64,000 bases of DNA from Mytilus trossulus (GCF_036588685.1 NC_086379.1:72819727-72883726); one strand, 5' to 3'. Positions 36,936 to 49,035 are shown, numbered from the stretch's first letter. Numbers and translations are program-made. The notes: a model not told the origin generated them from the sequence alone.

Positions 36936-38530
36936 TTTTAGCTCACCTGGCCTAAAAGGCCAAGTGAGCTTTTCTCATCACTTGGCGTCCGGCGTCCGTC
37001 GTCCGTCGTCTGTCATCCTTCGTCGTTAACTTTAATAAAAATTTTCTCCTCTGTAATATTATTATAGATGGAGATAAACTGTAAACAGCAATAATGTTCA
37101 GCAAAGTAAGATTAACAAATAAATCAACATGACCAAAATGGTCAGTTGACCCCTTTAGGAGTTATTGCCCTTTATAGTAAATTTTTAACCTTTTTTCGTA
37201 AATCTCCATGGTCTTTTACAAAAATCTTCTCCTCTGAAACTACCGGGCCAAATTAATCCAAACTTGGCCACAATCATCATTGATGTATCTAGTTTAAAAT
37301 TTGTGTTTTGTTACCCGGCTAACCAACTAAGATGGCCGCCATGTCTTAAAGTAGAACATAGGGGTAAAATGCAGTTTTTGGCTTATAACTCAAAAACCAA
37401 AGCATTTAGAGCAAATCTGACATGGGGAAAATTGTTTATCTGGTCAAGATCTATCTGCCCTGAAATTTTTAGATGAATCAGACAACCCATTGTTGGGTTG
37501 CTGCCCCTAAATTGGTAATTTTAAGGAAATTTTACTGTTTTTTGTTATTATCTTGAATATTATTATTATAGATGGAGATAAACTGTAAACAGCAATAATG
37601 TTCAGCAAAGTAAGATTTACAAATAAGTCAACATGACTAAAATGGTCAGTTGACCACTTTAGGAGTTATTGCCCTTTATAGTCAATTTTTAACCTTTTTT
37701 CGTAAATCTCCATGAACTTTTACAAAAATCTTCTCCTCTGAAACTACCGAGCCAAATTAATCCAAACTTGGCCACAATCATTATTGATGTATCTAGTTTA
37801 AAGTTTGTGTTTTGTTACCCGGCCAACCAACCAAGATGCCTGCCATGGCTAAAAATAGAACATAGGTGTAAAATGCAGTTTTTGGCTTATAACTCAAAAA
37901 CCAAAGCATTTAGAGCAAATCTGACATAGGTAAAATTGTTAATCTGGTCAACATCTATCTGCCCTGAAATTTTTAGATGAATCAGACAACCTATTGTTGG
38001 GTTGCTGCCCCTAAATTGGTAATTTCAAGGAAATTTTACTGTTTTTGGTTATTATCTTGAATATTATTATAGATGGAGATAAACTGTAAACAGCAATAAT
38101 GTTCAGCAAAGTAAGATTTACAAATAAGTCAACATGATCAAAATGGTCAGTTGACCCCTTTAGGAGTTATTGCCCTTTATAGTCAATTTTTAACCTTTTT
38201 TCGCAAATCTCCATGATCTTTTACAAAAATCTTCTCCTCTGAAACTACTGGGCCAAATTAATCCAAACTTGGCCACAATCATCATTGATGTATCTAGTTT
38301 AAAATTTGTGTTTTTTATAATTTGTAAATTTTTACTGACATTTTCCACTGAAACTACCCAGACAAGTTCATTATAGATAGAGATAATTGTAAGCAGCAAG
38401 AATGTTCAGTAAAGTAAGATGTACAAACAAATCACAATCACCTAAACACAATTTTGACATGAACTGTCTGCTTCCTTTGTTTAATTCACATATACCAAGG
38501 TGAGCGACACAGGCTCTTTAGAGCCTTTAG
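36936..38530 (+). mobile_element. Helitron-like non-autonomous element with ~500 bp tandem units
   Basis: 5' end carries a palindrome (AGCTCAC, TGGCC, loop TAAAA, GGCCA, GTGAGCT). The 3' end is GTGAGCGACACA followed by hairpin GGCTCTTTAGAGCC and TTTAG. The interior repeats GATGGAGATAAACTGTAAAC at 37067, 37571 and 38072, giving about three units of ~502 bases. A terminal hairpin followed by CTAG-like bases and internal tandem units fits Helitron-derived or bivalve 'pearl'-like elements. No Rep/helicase ORF. A single-unit relative is at 6450-6890. Confidence 0.6.
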
Positions 38531-39514
38531 TTTGTTACAATTACTTAAGACTATTTAATTATAATTCATTTTAAAGAAAATAGTATTGTCACGTATGCAC
38601 TTAATCTGTGTTGATGGCTGTTACGAAAGAAATATGTCTCGTTCATTTTGAAAACATGAATATGAGATATTTAAAATATAGATATGGATGAAACTGGGTA
38701 ATCCGTTTGTGTTCTGGTTTTGGTTTTCCTACTTTATTTATTATTTTATTTTTATTTTTATTTATCTTTTCAATAGAAAATGTAAAATATTTCCAATTTA
38801 GATGTATTTATAATAATGACATTGTATGTATCTTATATGTATTATATTGTATGTTTGTCATGTATATGCATGTTTGTAATTGTTGGAAATAAAAAAATCA
38901 ACAGTTAAAAAAAACCTCATGATAACGCCAACCCTTAGCAAGATTACAGTATAAAATTGTATACCAGCGGTGTTTTTGTCTCATTACTAGACAATGTAAA
39001 TTCAAACTTATAGATTTAGATCGTCCTATTCGCCTTTCTGGAAAGGCATTTTGTTGAATGTATTCGATCCTTTAAAGAAGTATAATAACCAAAGACTTAG
39101 GATGTTTTCATCAAGTTAATTAAATATTCTCTATTCCATGTTAGACGAATGAACGCTGGTCAGCAGTCTATTAAGAAATTAGTCAAAATTGGAAAAAAAA
39201 TCCTTTTAAAATTTAAGTATTCAATGTCATTGTTAGGCTATATAAGAATACATTCGATATTTCTGATAAGATATTCTTCAAACGTTTTTGAGTACTTACC
39301 CGTTTCAAAGTATGCATATATTGTATGTAAGCTGATCGGCAACCGTCATGATTTGTTTTTATTAATGAGCTACCAAACCCAACGGTAATCAGTGTAGTGA
39401 TGACTGTGAACACTGACGTATGCATATAAGTATTTTAAGAGAAAATGCAAGGTTGTGAAACTGAAAGTTATCAAAACAAAGATACATAAACAAACGATAA
39501 TTAAATTTGTTAAC
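38531..39514. other. No gene or clear repeat seen
   Basis: AT-rich spacer. A T-rich stretch with TATTTTTATTTTTATTTA near 38735 followed by AATAAA near 38888 could be an old retroelement end, but I cannot support it. Confidence 0.3.
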
Positions 39515-42500
39515 ATAGTATCAGGATTGTAATTTAGTAAGCCAGATGCGCGATTCGTCTACATAAGACATATATCAGTGACGCTCATATCAAAATATTT
39601 TTAAAGCCGAACAAGTACAAAGTTGAAGAGCATTGAGGATCCAAAATTCTAAAAAGTTGTGCCAAATATGGCTAAGGTAATCTATGTCTGGGATAAGAAA
39701 TTATAAGCCTTTTGTTTTACATATAAGCAAGGTTGTTATTGAATTTATCCAAAACTATCAAAGTACATTTATGTAAAGAGTGTCGGCATGCCACTATTTC
39801 AGTCCTCTCCTGGTTGTTTTACGTCATAGTGTTGCGCATAGAGTGCATTGATCTAAGACAATTGTCGTATTTGTAAGTATGAAAATAGAAATAATTCATT
39901 TTGGTCTTTCGTTCGTGGAAAATAGCACAAAGAGCCAACCCGTGGTAAAAACATTATTTATTCAAGCCCAATGCATTATTTCTCAAATATAAAACTGCTA
40001 TTAGTATAAAAATGACAATGAACGTATAGGATGCTAGGACATACCAACATGGCAGTCGCAACGTTCCGAAAATAAACATTACTTTGTAAAGATTTTTCCA
40101 AATTACTATTGGTTTCTATGACTCAAAAAATATCCCTAAAATGGAATCACATCCTTGGAAATCCTGTTGTTTATTGTGAGCCTGTGAACAATATATCTTA
40201 ACAATCTATGCATGGTTGCTATACGCCTTCAAAATGCTATTGTTAAATTGACTTTCATAACATTTTAGAGTCTGATAGAAAACATATTATTAAACTGGTT
40301 TCACAATGCTTACTTATAACTAGTGACTACGACCAAATTAAGGTTGTACCTAATTAGCTATCAAAGGTACCAGGATTATAATTCAATACGACAGACGCGC
40401 GTTTCGTCTACATAAGACTCATCAGTGAGGCTCATATCAAAATATTTATAAATTCAACAAGTACAAAGTTAAAGAGCATTTAGGATCCGAAATTCCAAAA
40501 AGTTGTGCTAAATACGGCTAAGGTAATCTATGCTTGGGATAAAAAAATCCTTAGTATTTTGAAAAAATCAAAGTTTTGTAAACAGGAAATTCATTAAAAA
40601 TTACCACATTATTGATATTCATGTCAGCACCGAATTATTGACTACTGGGCTGGTGATACCCTCGCGGACGAAACGTCCACCAGCAGTGGCATCGACCCAG
40701 TGGTGTAAATATTTATCAAAGGTACCAGGATTATAATTTAATACGCCAGACGCGCGTTCCGTCTTCATAAGACTCACCAGTGACGCTCATGTCAAAATAT
40801 TTATAAATTCAAACAAGTACAAAGTTGAAGAGCATTTAGGATCCGAAATTCCAAAAAAGTTGTGCCAAATACGGCTACGGTAATCTATGCCTAAGCTCAT
40901 AATGATTGCATGGTTCTGCTAGAAAGCAAGTTTACCAAAGATAATACCTGTACGTAAACATTATACTGTAAAAGGAAAATAATTTCAATATTAAAGCAAA
41001 ACAAAAGAGAACCAGTTGGTTGAATGATTCAATCCACAATTCAATGTAAAGGTAAAAAAAGTATTAACATATTCTTAAACCTATTATATGAAATCAAACT
41101 GACATAGAAAAATTCAATTACACTTGATCTGTAAGACTTTCTACTTCTATTTCTATCTATATCGAATAATATGACCGTCGATAGCCTGTGGGGTAATTTC
41201 GATGGCAAATTAGAAAGCGTCTAGAATAAAATAAACACGAAATGCTAATACATATTATGGAGTCCATGTATTGTTGATTGTTTATCTTAAAACTTGGATA
41301 AACATTTTGCACAGCTTTTGGGAATTTTGGGTCCTCAGTGCTCTTCAACTTTGTACTTGTTTTGCTTTAAACCTATTTTGATATGAGCGTTACTGATGAG
41401 TCTTGTGTAGACGAAACGAGCGTCTGACGTATTAAATTATAATATCGGTACCTTTGATAACTATTAAGTGTGTTATGAATCAAATATAGTAATTTGAATC
41501 AAATCGGTAAACACAAATTGACAGCTTTTGCTCTTTTGAAAATCATTTTCTTTATATGTATTTGTTGTTGCTCATCACCTGACATGATTCATAACAAATC
41601 GTTCTTAAATTGACCGTTTAAAGTCAAAATCGATGGACTTGCCTATTATTTTAGGTAAATTTTGGTCATTGAATCGGTTTAAACACATTATTAACTGTCA
41701 ATTGTTCGACTTGAAGAGTTCCCGATACAGATTATAACAGATAAAAGTGGTTCACTAATCAGACGGATGAAATTAAAAAAAAGTTCGATTATTTTTTAAC
41801 TCGAAAGAAATCGCTTGCACAATAAGATAAGTCATGCTAATGTGATTTTACATTAGCCCCATTGATTCAATCCAACACCAGTTCTTTTATTAGTTGTAAT
41901 GCTTTATCTTTAAACATGAGTGCAATAATATAACGAATTTAACCATGCTCAGCGAATTGGAAATGTAAATTCGGCTCATATTTATATCTTTAGTGACACG
42001 GGATAAAACGATTTTACACATAAAAGTGATTCCATGATTTCCACTTTTTCAGACGGATACATTATGATTTGGGGTACATAATCATATGAAAATCCCATAT
42101 TACATTGTTTATTTTTCCATCATTAAAAAAAAAGTGTTTTGAATTACTTCTTTTTTTAACTTTTATTTGCATTTTTTAAATTCAAAGTATAAATGCAAAA
42201 TATGCAATGTCAATAGTAATCCGTCTTTTTTTTTAATCATCTGACAGATTATATAAGAAATTCAAGATTTGTTTTAACAACAGTTACCACTATAGACTTA
42301 AAAATATATAATCCTTACATAAAAGTGCTGTCTTCTTGGACTGGTGATACCCTCGGGTCCACCAGTAGTATCGACACAGTGGTGTAAATAGTTATCCAGG
42401 GTACCAGGCTTATAATGTAATACCCCAGACGCGCGTTTCGTCTTCATAAGACTCATCAGTGACGCTCAGATCAAAATAGTAAGAAAGTTGAGGAGCATTG

Positions 42501-43010
42501 GTGACACAAAAGTCCAACAAGATGTGCCAAAAGACGGCAAAGATTATCTATGCCTGGGATAAAAAAAACCCTTAGTATTTCAAATAATTCATACTTTTGC
42601 AAACAGTAAATTTAAAAAAGTTACCATATAATTAATATTCCTTGTCAACACCGAAGTGGTGACTACTGGGCTGGTAGGTGATACCCACGGGACGAAACGT
42701 TCACTAGTAGTGGCATCGACCCAGTATCAAAGGTACCAGGCTTGTAATTAAATACGCCAGACGCACATTTCGTCTTCAGCATGATGCTCAGATAAAAATA
42801 GTTAGATATCCAATCAAGTACAAAAAAGTAACATCACAAAAATACTGAACTTAGAGGAAAATTAATTAGGAAAGTCCATAATCACATGGCAAAATCAAAT
42901 AACAAGTTATTAAAGGTACCAGGATTATAATACGCATAAAAAACAAATAGACAAGAACTGTCATATTCAAAGTTTACAACAAAGTTGAGTACTCAAAAGT
43001 TGTGTCTAAA
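39515..43010. repeat. Cluster of 'repeat C' copies (CAGACGCGCGTTTCGTCT type)
   Basis: At least five further copies besides 35215: + strand at 39515-39700, 40365-40550, 40720-40890, 42395-42560 and 42725-42840, and reversed at 41335-41460. Each has TACCAGGATTATAAT, CCAGACGCGCGTTTCGTCT, CATAAGACTCATCAGTGA, GTACAAAGTTGAAGAGCAT and CCAAATACGGCTA. Between copies runs CTGGGCTGGTGATACCC and GTGGCATCGACCCAGT, so at least two copies are tandem with a period near 360. No ORF. Possibly a satellite grown from a transposon. Confidence 0.65.
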
Positions 43011-43679
43011 GTTGAAACCATGATGAGTTGACTTAATACAACTTCGTTTGGCTGTATTACAAGATCAATTATATTCCTTCAGTTATAGTATTAGTATAGA
43101 TTCGGTTGCAATAAAGACAGACAGTTTGAACTTAATTTATTGAAATTGCCTAAATAATATTGATTCCTTTCTTAATATTTATACTGTAGATCTTTAACAA
43201 AACTAAGTGCACGCTCAAAATACATATAATTCAATTTCTAAACGACTTTATAGTTAGGTTTAAGTTTTGTTCAAAGGTAAATGAATCATAGCATGAAACG
43301 AAAATTTTGATCTAATTTATTTAAAGTGTCAGAAAAAAAATGAGGTAATGCTGCAAAACCAAAACGGTTTACTTTGACTTGAGAAGCCATTGCTGTCGGA
43401 ATCCAGAAGAATATAATTCAGGAATACTCAGGACATCGGCGTTCGTTTTAATACCCTTTGAACTGTGACATATATGTGGTCCCTATAGAATTTAATATAA
43501 CTTCAAGATTATTTCGGTTACAGAGCTCTACGATCTTCGACTGATCATATGTTTTAGCAGTATAAAGCTAATACATTTAGTATTCACATCGAGTGCAAAA
43601 GAGGGCGATGTATTTTATTTAAATTTAAACTCGATAAAAAAAAGTCGTTTATTCTCATAATGAGATATCAATAATCTCA
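43011..43679. other. Spacer and 3' flank of the minus-strand B-box gene
   Basis: No ORF or repeat recognised from 43011 to about 43610. On the minus strand AATAAA occurs at 43648-43653 and 43614-43619, 27 and 61 bases after the B-box gene stop codon, both good candidates for poly(A) signals. Confidence 0.45.
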
Positions 43680-45356
43680 TCAATTGAGTTTGAATAAATC
43701 TATATGTGCTAGCTGGTTTTCCTTTGCTTTTTTACAGCCAATTAAAAGCATTTCCGTTCCATTTATATCAATTAAAAGAGGATCTGGAAAGTTTTCATTC
43801 ACAAAGAGATTACACGTCAAGACATTGCCGTCCCGATTTAAAACATGTATAGCACCACCCTTATAACTATCAACAACAAATATCAATTCAGTCGGTGACT
43901 CTGTGAGGTCTATGGGATAAAAATCATTCTCACAACAACCATCATATGTCCATTTGAAACCAAATTCATCATCGAAGCGTGCTATCTGTTTTCTTTCATG
44001 TAAAGTTTCTCTCACAATGAGACAGTAATCATTGTCTTTTGTAGATATGATTCTATCTGGAAGAAAACGGTATAATATTTTGCTGAAAAGTAGTTCTTCA
44101 ACAAACTCTTCTAGCGTTCGTTCATAACAATTGTCTACTGATTTGAATACCATTATCATACCAGTAAAATACTCCTCTTCATAGGGGCTTTCATTCTCAA
44201 ATCGACTCCCTACTACGATTTGATTTTCATTGTTTACATGAATGCATTGTAAATACTCCGAATTTTCAAAAGACTCAAGTGTAAATTTCATTAATTCATC
44301 GTTGTCAGTAAGACAATACAAATCCAACCAATCCAGCACTAACATTTGACGGTCTTTAGTAATTGCAATATCTGACACTTCGATATTGTCCACTTCTTTA
44401 AGAATTGTGAAAGTATTTTTATCGAATTGAACCTGTTGCAACTTGTTTTCGACAGAACTAAATAAAACATACTGGTTTTCTTCTATTTTAAGTATTTTGG
44501 AAATGTTTTGAAAATTTGTTTGAAAAGAATTAACAAATTCAAATTTCGCCTTTTTATGACAAACCCCAATGCCCTCTAAATCGCATTCACTTGGAGTTAA
44601 CCGAAACTGTTCAGTTTGTACATGACTTAGACACGTATTTGATAACAAGCAATATGTTTCTGTGTCCTTTACAAAAATGTCAACGGCTTGTCTAGAATGT
44701 AAAACTATATTCAGTTGAGCCTTTTGCTTTTCTAAATCCTCTATACTTTTCTGTATCTGTTTTCTCTGTCTGATTATAGAGTCTTTGGTAACCTCCCATC
44801 TATCATCTACTTGTTTGAGTAGAGTTTTGGCTTCGACTGAAATGTTTTCTTTAATATCAAATTCATGCTGAAGAATCTTTAATTGAATGTCTATGAAATT
44901 TTTCTCACCTGTATATTTCATTTCACGTAATCTAGTTGCATGATACTCGACTTTAGGAATTTCATTATCTATTTGTACCGTTACGTTTTTCAAAGTCCTC
45001 TCTTTTTCATTGTAGGCATGAATAATCTCTTCTAATTTATGCTGTTGGTGTGAATCGATGACACAAGTTGAACAAATTAACTGTTCACAATCCCTACAGA
45101 ACATAAAACACGTCTTTTGAGTATGTTTTACACATGACATCTGCTTAAGATTTACTTTTCTACTCTTTTCCACGATACTTTCGGTACAGTAGTCTTTAAT
45201 GTCAATTCCAATATGATCTTTTGTTGCTTTAATCTTTGAATGAATCTTTAAATGACAACCTCGACATAGGAATAAGTTACAGTTTACACACTTTAGTTTA
45301 ATTTCACTTGAAGCTTCGCAAAACTCACAAATATTAGGAGCATTGCCTTCCTCCAT
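43680..45356 (-). CDS. RING-less tandem B-box protein, TRIM-like, 558 aa
   Basis: Uninterrupted ORF from ATG 45356 (MEEGNAP) to TGA 43680-43682; the frame opens 18 bases earlier without an ATG. B-box 1 spans residues 10-48 (C10, C13, C23, C26, C31, C34, H39, H48) and B-box 2 spans 75-106 (C75, H78, C87, C90, C95, C98, H103, H106), all zinc positions present. Residues about 115-235 are coiled coil. From about 280 to the end are beta-rich repeats resembling the propeller region of TRIM2/3/71 or TRIM56-like mollusc proteins, too diverged to name. There is no RING, so it probably lacks its own E3 activity and may act as scaffold or modulator in immune signalling. The divergent neighbour at 45800 is a paralogue. 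Exact orthology is unclear. Confidence 0.85.
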   Translation of the reverse strand: MEEGNAPNICEFCEASSEIKLKCVNCNLFLCRGCHLKIHSKIKATKDHIGIDIKDYCTESIVEKSRKVNLKQMSCVKHTQKTCFMFCRDCEQLICSTCVIDSHQQHKLEEIIHAYNEKERTLKNVTVQIDNEIPKVEYHATRLREMKYTGEKNFIDIQLKILQHEFDIKENISVEAKTLLKQVDDRWEVTKDSIIRQRKQIQKSIEDLEKQKAQLNIVLHSRQAVDIFVKDTETYCLLSNTCLSHVQTEQFRLTPSECDLEGIGVCHKKAKFEFVNSFQTNFQNISKILKIEENQYVLFSSVENKLQQVQFDKNTFTILKEVDNIEVSDIAITKDRQMLVLDWLDLYCLTDNDELMKFTLESFENSEYLQCIHVNNENQIVVGSRFENESPYEEEYFTGMIMVFKSVDNCYERTLEEFVEELLFSKILYRFLPDRIISTKDNDYCLIVRETLHERKQIARFDDEFGFKWTYDGCCENDFYPIDLTESPTELIFVVDSYKGGAIHVLNRDGNVLTCNLFVNENFPDPLLIDINGTEMLLIGCKKAKENQLAHIDLFKLN

Positions 45357-45799
45357 TTTATCAATAGATCTCAATAAGCTTTACAGGTATTTTTACTTTC
45401 GGTTTTCCAGTTGGTATTGGAAATGTAAACTTCCGGTATGAAATCAATAAAGTGAAAATATTTAGACTCTTAAGTAGAACAATTGGCTCTAGGTATGTAC
45501 TATTTCTTAATAAAATTGCACTTATAGTAGAAAATATCCAAATATGACTTTTCATATTCCACCTAATGTTCAAGATAAGATTCGAATACCACGGCCCAGG
45601 CCAGCCATGTGTACATTTCCAACAAATCTTTGGCTTCCATGAATTATTTCAGAATTGATTGCCACTGTCATGTATTTTGTATTGTGCCCAATCCCAGTTA
45701 ATCTGGAATTGAACATTAATACGCACAATACTCCATATTGAATAAATATTTTGAGAGGAGACAAAGAGAAATAATTTGAAAGATTGTTTATCTTTCAGA
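45357..45799. promoter_or_regulatory. 443 bp shared upstream region of the divergent B-box pair
   Basis: Lies between two start codons pointing apart. On the minus strand GGAAAACCGAAAGT at 45395-45408 contains the IRF core AANNGAAA, about 40-50 bases before the minus-strand ATG, and ACCGGAAGT (ETS-like) lies near 45434. On the plus strand TTTATCTTTCAG ends at 45798, one base before ATG 45800, and looks like a splice acceptor, so a 5' UTR exon may exist further left. Confidence 0.4.
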
Positions 45800-47500
45800 A
45801 TGGAAGCACAGATTTCTGCAGTCTGTCAGTTTTGTGAAACTTCAAGAGAGATCACTTGGAGATGTTTAAATTGTAACTTGTTTTTATGTCGAATTTGTAA
45901 TTCAAAAATTCATTCTAAAGTAATGTCCTCCATAGAGCATAAAATTGTTCACCTTGACCAATGTGGAACAAGAGAAACGATCAACAATATTAGGAAATTG
46001 GACTTGAAACAAATGAAGTGTACAACGCACAATGATAGAACCTGCTTCATGTTCTGTAAAAATTGTGACAAGCCAATATGTTCTTCTTGTATTATAAATA
46101 TGCATCAAAATCATACCCTCTGTGAAATTGACGATGCATACGAAGATAAACTTTCAGATATTGAAAATTTGAATTTGGAAGTCGAAAGTAACATTGCTTT
46201 CTTGAAAAATGAAGAGAGACTGTTGCAAGAATGTGAATCAAAGGGCAGAAATCATCATATAAAATTTCGAACATTAATCCGAAAAAGAGAAGATGATATG
46301 AAACAAGGTGTTGCAATGAAAACCAAAGATATATTAGATGAACTAGAAACTGAATGGCTTACCACAGAAGAATCAATAAATAATGATATTGAGTTGTGCT
46401 CTAAAACTAAAAGCCAGCTACTAAAAAGGAAAGAAAACATACACTCGTCCCTCACGTCACATGATCCGGGACTTGTATTTGATGAATGTCTTGATAACAT
46501 TACACAATCACATCAACCAATGGTTGACAAACGCGCCAGCCTATTTCAGTTTTTTCCAAAAGTAATAGAAACCAAAGGAATTCTTGGTGACCTTATTGAG
46601 AAGCCAAAAATAGACAGTTTTACCGTTTATCCAACAGATATGAAATATGTCAGCTGTCTCAGTCACTGCGAAGGGGAAACAGTCTTGATATGCAACAGTT
46701 ATGAAGATATTCTGAAGAAAGAGGACCTGAATTATGACACATATAAAACTCTAAAAACATTGAAAGACATAAAGGTGAGGGATATGTCACAGACAAAAGA
46801 TGGACATTCAATATTGTCCGTTGGAGAAGATTTAAAAATTTTAACAAAAACTGGACAGTTGAAAACATTCTTTTATTTAAACTTGATTACATTATGCGTG
46901 CATGTAAATAAAGAAAATGAACTTTTTGTTGGAGCACTTGTCAAAGACCCAAATCACGAGGGAGAGAAATTAGGCATTGTTGTAGTTTCAGATCAGCACA
47001 GAAATATAAAAAATGTCTTTGATAAAAGAAAGATTGAAAGTTACAGAGGTTATACCTATTATGATGACAGTTTTGATGAAGATGAGATAGTAGATATGTT
47101 CGACTATCCAAGTAGAATTTTGAATACAAGACGAGATGATTTACTAATCATAGACAACACAGATTTGAGTACATACGCGGGAAAAGTTGTACTTTTAAAT
47201 CGATCAGGTGAGAGGGAATGGTTATATAATGGTTGTGAATGTGAAAATTGCTATGATTTTGAATTTTGTCCTTTTGACATTGCAGAAACTCATTCTAATT
47301 TGTTTTTAATAAGCGATGTTGGGAAACATTCTATTCATGTACTTGGAAAGACCCTTTTAACATGTAGTTTTGTAGATGATATAGGAATAGACTATCCTCT
47401 AAGTTTATGTATTGATGCTGCTGGGAAGTTGTGGATTGGATGTGACATGTCAGGTGATGACGACGAAGAGCCAAAAATATACTGTATCACATTTAGTTGA
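45800..47500 (+). CDS. RING-less tandem B-box protein, TRIM-like, 566 aa
   Basis: Uninterrupted ORF from ATG 45800 (MEAQISAVC) to TGA 47498-47500; upstream in-frame codons are open but lack ATG and are crossed by a likely splice acceptor ending at 45798. B-box 1 uses C9, C12, C22, C25, C30, C33, H38, H47; B-box 2 uses C74, H77, C86, C89, C94, C97, H102, H105, the same spacing as the minus-strand paralogue, with shared words such as CNLFLCR and TCFMFC. A coiled coil follows (about 115-235) and then a beta-rich C-terminal half with a GEREWLYNGCECENCY segment equivalent to FKWTYDGCCENDFY in the paralogue. No RING. An inverted tandem duplication is the simplest origin; function in innate immunity is inferred from family only. 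Confidence 0.85.
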   Translation: MEAQISAVCQFCETSREITWRCLNCNLFLCRICNSKIHSKVMSSIEHKIVHLDQCGTRETINNIRKLDLKQMKCTTHNDRTCFMFCKNCDKPICSSCIINMHQNHTLCEIDDAYEDKLSDIENLNLEVESNIAFLKNEERLLQECESKGRNHHIKFRTLIRKREDDMKQGVAMKTKDILDELETEWLTTEESINNDIELCSKTKSQLLKRKENIHSSLTSHDPGLVFDECLDNITQSHQPMVDKRASLFQFFPKVIETKGILGDLIEKPKIDSFTVYPTDMKYVSCLSHCEGETVLICNSYEDILKKEDLNYDTYKTLKTLKDIKVRDMSQTKDGHSILSVGEDLKILTKTGQLKTFFYLNLITLCVHVNKENELFVGALVKDPNHEGEKLGIVVVSDQHRNIKNVFDKRKIESYRGYTYYDDSFDEDEIVDMFDYPSRILNTRRDDLLIIDNTDLSTYAGKVVLLNRSGEREWLYNGCECENCYDFEFCPFDIAETHSNLFLISDVGKHSIHVLGKTLLTCSFVDDIGIDYPLSLCIDAAGKLWIGCDMSGDDDEEPKIYCITFS

Positions 47501-48209
47501 CAATATTTCTCAAGTCGGATCAGCTTTGTTTATAATGAACAATTAGAGTGGTAAATATTTTGCCTGCTCAACTGATATTCAGTGAACGAATAATGAAAAT
47601 CATAATTTGGTTATGGGATAATATCAGACAGACATTTAAATCTTGAAACCAAATACATGTACATTTGATATTACTTAGTTTGGTTGTAAATCATCAATTA
47701 TATTTCATAGTAAATGAATAATCAACCTTAATAACTGTGTTAACAATTGTTTGTTTGTCATATTTGGTATATAGGTAGAGAATGCTTTGATCTTATTCAA
47801 GGAAATTTCTATAGAATATCTAATGTAACCTATTATCTTACCTCCTATACAATTCTATGAATATAATTGGTTAAAAGTGTCCACTTGGAAACCATGTATA
47901 TTTCAAACATGGTTAGTAGTGGTGTTACGTCCCTTTATATTCCATATTACGTTAGAAGGGAGGAGGGGCTTATTTTATACCCACTTAGTAATTGTGTTAC
48001 ATCCCTTTATAAAAACAAAACTGTACTGAGAAATTTTAAAGGTTTCATACAAACGAAGAAATTGATGATTGAAATACATTCATAAAACACACTTAAACCT
48101 AACAAGTTGTTAGTGTTGGCATCTGCTTTTGTAGAATCAATGGACGTAGTTCCTTAATGCTAATAGTATGAAGATTTGCTCATTGTGATAGGTCACTAGT
48201 CTAAATTTC
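47501..48209. other. 3' flank of the plus-strand B-box gene, no gene seen
   Basis: AT-rich sequence without convincing ORF. GTGTTACGTCCCTTTATAT near 47931 and GTGTTACATCCCTTTATA near 47995 form a short diverged direct repeat. Confidence 0.3.
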
Positions 48210-48367
48210 ACATGTTAAGATAGTAGGTAAGATAAATTTTGTTACATAGTGTGCAAGTGATGTTATACAGTATATATGGGGTCAGTAAATTCCATATGGG
48301 ATTAACTGACCCCATATATACCGTATAAGGTCACTAGCACAGTATGTATCTAATACTATCTAAGAAG
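48210..48367. repeat. 158 bp imperfect palindrome (fold-back element)
   Basis: Inner arms 48264-48286 and 48305-48327 (TATACAGTATATATGGGG and reverse complement) match at 22 of 23 positions around an 18 base loop that itself holds CCATATGG. Outward the match continues with gaps through AGTGA/TCACT, GTGTGC/GCACAG and TAGTA/TACTA. Probably a MITE or fold-back element; no ORF. Confidence 0.65.
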
Positions 48368-48779
48368 AATTTTCTTCTGATTTGAAATTGGTTTTGGTCT
48401 TTTCTTCCCGAGTTCAGGGACATTAACTGCTAATTTAAAGACTTTGTTTATCATATTATAGCACACTTACTTGAGTATGGTTGAAATGTGCAACACTAAC
48501 CAGAGTATGGTTTGGTCAATTTACTATAAATGCATAATGTATACTAGTAAATACATATGTGGAGTTGTATAAAAAGGCCCTTCCTTGTTTATTCATGAAA
48601 AATACATATATAGTCTAATATAGATCACCAACAAGACCAAACTTTTAATAATTTATAACAATGTTTGTCATAATGTCAAATGAACAACATCTACTAACAC
48701 CTTTCATGTTTTTGTTATGCTTAATCTCCTACTAACAAATATTAAAAAAAACCCAGTATTAAACAAGTCTGTGTCCATA

Positions 48780-49035
48780 GTACATGGATGCCCCACTGGC
48801 ACTATCATTTTCTATGTCTAATGGACCATGAAATTGTTATAAAAACTCTAATTTGGCATTAAAATTTGATAGATCATATCATAGGGAACATGTGTACTAA
48901 GTTTCAAGTTGATTGAACTTCATCAAAAACTACCTTGACCAAAAATTTTAACCTGAAGTGGGACAAATGTACGGACGAATGGACGAACAGGCCAGAAAAC
49001 ACAATGTCCCTCTTCTATTGTAGGTTGGGCATAAA
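48780..49035 (-). repeat. ATGCCCC-type dispersed repeat, reverse copy
   Basis: Contains CTACCTTGACCAAAAATTTT and TGTACGGACGAATGGACGAAC, the reverse of the pattern at 14949-15117, and ends in TTGTAGGTTGGGCATA. Diverged. From 49036 to 49580 no gene is seen. Confidence 0.5.

Noticed and set aside
39515-43010. CRISPR-like array
   Set aside because: Repeat units are 150-360 bases, diverged and in both orientations, and the DNA is clearly animal with introns.
45357-45374. Longer start for the minus-strand B-box gene
   Set aside because: The open frame begins with TTG; the first ATG at 45356 gives the normal spacing before B-box 1.
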